This document shows, one piece after another, positions 58,670 to 64,000 of a DNA stretch of 64,000 bases. Each line of letters starts with the position of its first letter. The stretch's first letter is position 1. The notes under the pieces were generated by a model. The model worked only from the letters and a program-made list of their open reading frames with translations, was not told the origin of the DNA and did not search any database. Source of the stretch: Tubiluchus corallicola (lineage: Eukaryota > Priapulida > Priapulimorpha > Priapulimorphida > Tubiluchidae); NCBI GenBank assembly GCA_030141605.1, contig JAQGDQ010000578.1, forward strand, positions 1 through 64,000. The letters run 5' to 3'. The position numbers and the translations under genes are program-made.

Positions 58670-59260
58670 ATAAAAATTTGGCTTCTAATAATGAGGATAC
58701 TACGAGAAAGGAATATCTTCTTGCTGCTAGAGCAAACATTCGTATTAGAAACTTTATATGTAGTAAAGGCTTTAAGATACAATTATTTAAGACTTATTGC
58801 ACGAGTGTCTATGGCATACCACTGTGGAGCAAGGTATGCTTATAATGTTTACATTGCTTATATTATTAAAAAATTAAAAGTTACACAGTTGTATAAGAAA
58901 ACTATTTTCATTATCATATGATTGCAACGCTAGTCAAATGTGTGTCAACTTGCACATGAATCATTCTGACGTAATCATACGAAAAGCTGTTTATTTTTTA
59001 AAAATCGATTACATCCTTCTAGTAATATTTTAATACAACGCATTTTAAATTCTGACATCAGTATGTATTCTTATATCTTTGGCAAATGGAGAAGAATTCT
59101 GTTTGTATGTGTATAAATGTACCCATATGTGACATCGTAAATAAGTTTTTAAGTTAGTTTTTAGTAGTATTTCTTTTTATTCTTGTTTTTATGTATTTGC
59201 GTTTTATGGACTTTAGATTCCTAAATAAATAAATAATTGAAATTGAATTTGAATCGAAAA
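58670..59260 (+). mobile_element. LINE fragment of CR1/L2-like type
   Basis: Contains decayed reverse transcriptase C-terminal coding sequence (58676-59116), a short 3' UTR and a terminal AATTGAAATTGAATTTGAAT. This kind of end is seen in CR1/L2-like elements. The array just upstream may have begun as the tail of the SINE next to it. Confidence 0.75.
58676..59116 (+). pseudogene. Decayed LINE reverse transcriptase C-terminus
   Basis: The frame reads RANIRIRNFICSKGFKIQLF then KTYCTSVYGIPLWSK, the aNxLxRkFxxCSxxVKxxLFxxYCTxxYGxxLW motif of CR1/L2-type reverse transcriptases. After frameshifts the sequence resumes with NHSDVIIRKAVYFL, then KNRLHPSSNILIQRILNSDI and a tail with WRRILFV before a stop at about 59114. 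Frame changes make it a pseudogene. The 76-codon frame with a methionine at 58691 is a shadow of this. Confidence 0.82.
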
Positions 59261-59351
59261 ATTATTAGCCGCAATTTTTTTTTATGCAAAGTTAGGAAAT
59301 CTTTTTCCTATTAGTGTGTTGTTTAATTGCACACGCCAGGTTCAACTGCAG

Positions 59352-59981
59352 TTAAAGGAAGACAGGATAATTTTTCATATACTACCCCATTTTCAAGTCC
59401 GATAGAAAGTATACATTTTAACACGATTAATACTGCAAAAGCGTTTCTGGTAAATAAATACTAAGTTAAAATCTTAATTAACGGCGCGCGAGCCCAGCTA
59501 TTGATGACATCACAAACTAACATAATTTTCAACATCAAAAATATTCCATGAGCGAGTTGCACGTGTTTGCGAATGTGAAAATTGAAGTACAGAGCTACTG
59601 TAAGATATACTGTAAACTACTATAGAGTGTTGTACTAAAACTAAACAAGTTTTAAGACAAAAATTCAAATTTCATATTTACCGCTGTGCTGTTGAACATG
59701 TGCAGGTCTTCACAAACTAGAACATCTGAACTGAGAGGTACAGCATCTGTTTTCTCTGCAAGGCGTTTCCGAAATGCAGGCGCTAGTGCCCATCTAACTA
59801 GCAAATGACGAAATGCATGTAACAGCAAAGAACTAGTGGCGCGAAAGTGAAATTACGTTTCTGTAGTAATTTTTCTTTCACGTAAGCCATTTTTGAAAAA
59901 ATAGTGGGTTCCCTTTCAATATTTTAAAGAGTAGATAGTTTTTTGTCCTACAGTTTAACATTGGGTCCGTTTTTGCTTTAA
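59352..59981 (-). mobile_element. TTAA-1 element, full length (630 bp)
   Basis: TTAA at 59352-59355 and 59978-59981; ends AAAGGAAGACAGGATAAT and GGGTCCGTTTTTGCTTTAA. It shares a private insertion with the truncated copy at 55473, and the sequence outside its right end is the other arm of the inverted duplication. Confidence 0.95.
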
Positions 59982-60712
59982 TTATTGACGCATAAGCTAA
60001 ATTCAATTATCACCAATATACATAAATCTTTAAATTTAACTGGTTACTCAATTAATGTGTCGATCAAAACAGTTACTAATTTAATAAACATACCAATTAT
60101 TTAGTGAGTTTAATAAAAAGTTTCAAAATCTGTTAAACCAGCAAACAAGAGATTGATAATTTAATTTACTTTATACATCAAATCAATAATTTATTAATTA
60201 GTAATTAAGTTTAATGTGACCAGTCAGTTTTTTTAATTTCTCCTGGCAGTAAATGAAACTGAATTTAAATGCACGGTAACTACGAAAAGGAAACTTTAAA
60301 ACAAAAAAAAATCGAACATCGTACGCACATGTAAATAGAACTAAATACAGGTAAACTCACGCATGCGCAGTGTCGTTCCTAACGTGATGTCACTTCCGCT
60401 TTCTTCCCCGATTTTGTTTTTTTCTCAAGATGTCTGTACCAACGACTAAATTTAAAATGTTTCAATGCAAATCAGAGCAAAATGTGCAAGTTTATAAGGA
60501 AATGAACCCGTTTTTTAATGAAGCTAATCGGTAGTAAATTTTGACAGCAAGTGTCTACTAAGGTGTCATAGGACCTTTAATAATGGCGGGAGTACTCTAT
60601 CGAAACGTTGTGAATAATTGTTGAGAAGAGAAGCAAAGGAGGTTGAAGTTTTGTAGTTGTCGCTCATTTTACTGTTTGTTTTAAAATGGTTTTGATCTTT
60701 CATGCTCGCTTG
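59504..60712 (-). repeat. Arm 2 of inverted segmental duplication
   Basis: Reverse match of 54793-55950, ending GATCTTTCATGCTCGCTTG. It carries about 60 extra bases (CATCGTACGCACATGTAAAT to CGCATGCGCAGT, near 60318-60375) absent from arm 1. Confidence 0.95.
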
Positions 60713-60739
60713 CCTTTTGAAACCGAACCTGAAAAACAG

Positions 60740-60870
60740 CAAATGTGAAGAAGTTTCAACACAACCTGGATTTGAACCCTGGACTCTCTTAATTAAATAA
60801 TATATTTAGTAAGATACAGAGATACGCCTGCGATATTACCTTGTATACGCATGATGCTATTTCGGGTAAT
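60740..60870 (-). other. tRNA-like sequence or SINE head remnant
   Basis: On the minus strand CCAGGGTTCAAATCCAGG contains a perfect B-box core (GGTTCAAATCC). The A box is weak and the anticodon arm is A+T-rich, so this is probably a worn SINE head. Confidence 0.35.
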
Positions 60871-61555
60871 CCTGGGATACTAGAATTACTATGCCAATTG
60901 GCCTCACGTGCGTGGGAAGGTCTTTTCTTTACGAATGGATGCTACATTAAGTTTTCATGCGTGAATAAGTGACTGAATCAGAATTTCGCTGGATACCAGT
61001 CATTAAGAGATCGCAGAACTCTTACCGGTACTTATGCGGGATAAGGTGCGTTGCTACGTTTTTATAGCCGCAACATAAAAGGGCCTTATATTATATTGAC
61101 TAAACTATAATCAGCTCGCTCGCTTCTATAGCAGTGGGAATAAAGGTTACATAAAACCTTAACGATCTGGCGATCGATTTCTGTGCACCAGACGTATCCA
61201 CTCGGAAACGCCGTGGCTTCAACGTTTAGATAAAATTGTGGATTTCTCAATGGCTTCAGTAAAATGAAACGACCTATTGCGCGGAAAGTGAGACGGGTTG
61301 AATCTGCCCAGGAACAGCTGAATCGAAAGTGAAATAAACAGCACTTTAGTTTCACCTTACAACATGTTAAACATGAAACTATGCATTTGATTAAAGGCCT
61401 CATTAGAACGTTGAAGTAACAGTATAGTACAATTAACACAATTCATCCTAATGATTGCAGAATTTTAAATATATTAAATCTTTTAAGTTGCTTAAAATTT
61501 GGCAATTAATTCTTTTTGTCAGTGAGAAAGTCAACTTTTTATTCTGTTTGTTTTC
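60871..61555. other. Unassigned
   Basis: A 117-codon minus frame (61086-61439) has no recognisable domain. Confidence 0.35.
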
Positions 61556-61805
61556 TTGGTCTTGTCGTCGTCTTATTTTTGTTCTTGTTTTTTCCTTGTT
61601 CTAGTCTTATTCTTGCTTATTCTTCTCATTGTCGTTGTCCACGTTCTGTATCATTGTCTCCCTGTTCATTGTCATTCATTGTCATTTAATTGTCATTCTG
61701 TTCAGCCTTATCTTTACTCTTATGATAATAAGCTCTTTGTCTCTGCCTCTCCGTCTCTACCTATCTCTTTTTCTGTCTCCATAGTTGTCGCTATCTCTTT
61801 CTCCT
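61556..61805 (+). repeat. Copy 1 of a direct duplication
   Basis: About 250 pyrimidine-rich bases matching 63629-63870 (TCGTTGTCCACGTTCTGTAT, CTCTTTGTCT, ATCTCTTTTTC). The two copies are about 2.07 kb apart in the same orientation. Confidence 0.93.
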
Positions 61806-62879
61806 TCTCTTAAACGAGTGTCAGATGACTTGTTTGGTCCAAAACGTTTAAGGAGACCCAACGTTCAACGTTCTGGCAATGAATGGAACACGCAAGGCTG
61901 TTTGTATGCATCCCCTGTTCCTAAAACAACAGACGTGGACAAAAGCACTTAACTTAAGACATCAAATCCTTCAAAGTGCTGTGTAAACAAGCTCCGTATG
62001 CAAAACTGAAACCTGGCCTATGATCTGAGCCATAGACCATTTGTTAGCTGTAACAGGTTAAAAATAAGGAGCATGTTCACTGGAACAACCAGGCTTAAAC
62101 CCTACAAGGAAAAGAACGTCTTTAACATTGTAGTCAATAGAGTACAACAAAATCCAAAACAAGCTGTAGATAGCATATTGTACTGAACACCCCTTTCACG
62201 CGAAGTGTAAGTTTCTGTTGAAGCCAAGTTACGCATCTGGCTTGTAAAAAGCGGTCGTCTCTCCTCTTTTACTGGTTCAGTTAGTTTAATCCACGTCACG
62301 TTAAACGCTACTGCATCATTATTTTTGAATCTACTTCATGTAACTTGCAAATAAAGGTATCATTTTTCTCACATATCATTCTCTTGTTTCGTGAACGGGT
62401 GGACCGAACCAACCTGGGTAGTTTAGCCCTTGTGGACGAGGTACCGCCTGCAGTTTATTATCTTTGTGACGCAGTTACTGCAGGGATAAACCAGGAATAG
62501 CCTCATTAACTTTTTTTCATTCTTGCACTTGTACATCTTTATCACAAACTTTGCATTTTATCTTATTTATGGTACCATTTAATGTTGCAACATGTTGCAT
62601 TATGTAATTATCTTTGCATTGCACTGAGTGGCTTCGCTACCTTCTTTGCTTCTCTCCATTGTGTCACCATATTATCCAGTACTACATGTTTCTGTGTTAG
62701 TTCTGTGACAGTTTATGTTATTTGACTTTACATGTATCTCTGTTTGGACTTGTTAAAAATAATTTTTACAGCTCTTCATTCTTATTTTCTTCTTTTATTT
62801 TCTAACCTTTACTAACTTTACATTCGCCTTCATCTTCGTTTTTATTTTTACTCACCTGTCTTTTAACGTTACCATTACC
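61806..62879. other. Unassigned, becoming pyrimidine-rich
   Basis: No gene recognised. Plus-strand C+T content rises after about 62600. Confidence 0.4.
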
Positions 62880-62945
62880 TTTATTTTTACCTTTGTGTTT
62901 CCTTTACCTTTACCTTTACATTTACTTTGCTTTACCTTTACTTGT
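62880..62945. repeat. Degenerate (CCTTTA)n
   Basis: TTTACCTTTACCTTTAC-like hexamers leading into the 104-base array. Confidence 0.8.
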
Positions 62946-63530
62946 CCATGTCTTGCACTGTTTCTTCCACGTGCTTTGCACTTGTCTTGCTTTTGTTCTT
63001 GTTCTTGTTGCTACTCTTAAATCTGTTCTTGTTCTTGTGTTGTTCTTGTTCATGTCTTGCACTGTTTCTTCCACGTGCTTTGCACTTGTCTTGCTTTTGT
63101 TCTTGTTGCTACTCTTAAATCTGTTCTTGTTCTTGTGTTGTTCTTGTTCATGTCTTGCACTGCTTCTTTTACGTGCTTTGTACTTGTCTTGCTTTTGTTC
63201 TTGTTCTTGCTGCCGCTCTTAAATCTGTTCTTGTACTTGTGTTGTTCTTGTTCATGTCTTGCACTGTTTCTTCCACGTGCTTTGTGCTTGTCTTGCTTTT
63301 GTTCTTGCTCTTGTTCTTGCTGCTGCTCTTAAATCTGTTCTTGTTCTTGTGTTGTTCTTGTTCATGTCTTGCACTGCTTCTTCTACGTGCTTTTGTTCTT
63401 GTTCTTGCTGCTACTCTTAAATCTGTTCTTGTTCTTGTGTTGTTCTTGTTCATGTCTTGCACTGCTTCTTCTACGTGCTTTTGTTCTTGTTCTTGCTGCT
63501 ACTTTTAAATCTGTTCTTGTTCTTGCAATT
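62946..63530. repeat. Minisatellite of about 104 bases, pyrimidine-rich
   Basis: Six units starting at CATGTCTTGCACTG (62947, 63051, 63149, 63253, 63363, 63451). Spacing varies by multiples of the internal TTCTTG hexamer. Units contain CCACGTGCTT and CTCTTAAATCTG. Leu/Cys-rich frames are artefacts. Confidence 0.93.
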
Positions 63531-63628
63531 ATTCTTGTCTTATTCTTGTGTTTGAGTTGTCTTCTAATGTTTCTTGTTTGTGTTCCTGTATTTGACTTGT
63601 TTTTTATTCTTATGTTTGTTTTCTTTGT

Positions 63629-63870
63629 TTTGTCGTCTTCTTATTTTTGTTCTTGTTTTATCCTTGTTCTAGTCTTATTCTTGCTTATTCTTCTCGTTGT
63701 CGTTGTCCACGTTCTGTATCATTGTCACCCTGTTCATTGTCATTCAATGTCATTCAATTGTCTTTCTGTTTAGCTCTTATCTTTACTCTTAGAATTATAA
63801 GCTCTTTGTCTTTGACTCTCCGTCTCTATCTATCTCTTTTTCCGTCTCTATAGTTGTCTCAATCTCTTTC
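63629..63870 (+). repeat. Copy 2 of a direct duplication
   Basis: Matches 61556-61805 with small differences (for example TTGTCACCC against TTGTCTCCC). Confidence 0.93.
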
Positions 63871-64000
63871 TCCATCTCCATCTTCATCTTTATCTTCATC
63901 TTCTTCATATCTATCTCCTTCTCTTTCTCTATCTCTATCTCTATCTTTATCTCTCTATCCATGTCCATGTCCCTATCCATATTCTATCCCTATCTGTAGC
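63871..64000. repeat. Pyrimidine-rich simple sequence
   Basis: (ATCTCT)-like repeats to the window edge; any open frame is an artefact. Confidence 0.85.

Noticed and set aside
62893-63773. Leu/Cys-rich membrane proteins
   Set aside because: Hydrophobicity arises from TTCTTG repeats (Leu, Phe, Cys, Val); the units change length by non-coding steps.

Overview
This is a gene-poor, A+T-rich stretch of a eukaryotic, almost certainly animal, genome. The evidence is one probable spliced exon of an immunoglobulin-superfamily gene, remnants of several non-LTR retrotransposons (LINEs), tRNA-related SINE sequence, piggyBac-like and Tc1/mariner/pogo-like non-autonomous DNA transposons, very long microsatellites and interstitial TTAGGG-type repeats. 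There are no bacterial-style genes, operons, rRNA or CRISPR arrays. The species cannot be named from the sequence; an invertebrate metazoan is my guess.

Layout. 1-2.05 kb: a nearly perfect inverted repeat with 950-base arms that runs off the left edge. 2.5-8.7 kb: a long AGT microsatellite, then dispersed repeats and TTAA-flanked elements. 9.3-10.35 kb: a pogo/Tigger-like element with a LINE tail inside it. 10.6-12.1 kb: a LINE tail whose zinc-knuckle codons have been amplified into a 78-base minisatellite. 12.5-18.6 kb: TTAA elements, two of which have recognisable empty sites elsewhere in the window, a 750-base ATCT array and a GA array. 19-23.8 kb: an unresolved gene-like stretch, a LINE tail, a 25-base minisatellite, and TAA and ACAT arrays. 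24.7-29.6 kb: a TA-flanked element, a TTAA element running into a 44-base satellite, then 24-base and 34-base satellites. 30.6-30.8 kb: the Ig exon with a consensus splice donor. 33.9-36.7 kb: telomere-like repeats and a 56-base satellite. 37-47 kb: more elements, a 38-base satellite related to the 34-base one, and two LINE fragments. 47.5-54.2 kb: tetra-, penta- and trinucleotide arrays. 54.8-60.7 kb: a 1.2-kb inverted segmental duplication around a SINE, a LINE fragment and a large ATT-type array. 61.5-64 kb: strongly pyrimidine-rich sequence with a 104-base minisatellite and a direct duplication.

Two TTAA families dominate. TTAA-1 (about 620 bp) and TTAA-2 (about 550 bp) share the terminal core AAGGAARACCGGA and TTAA target sites, so they probably used the same piggyBac-like transposase. 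No transposase gene is present in the window. The parsimonious reading is an intergenic or long-intron region, possibly inside the Ig-superfamily gene, built by repeated transposition, segmental duplication and tandem expansion. Most long open frames here are translations of simple repeats and were left out.
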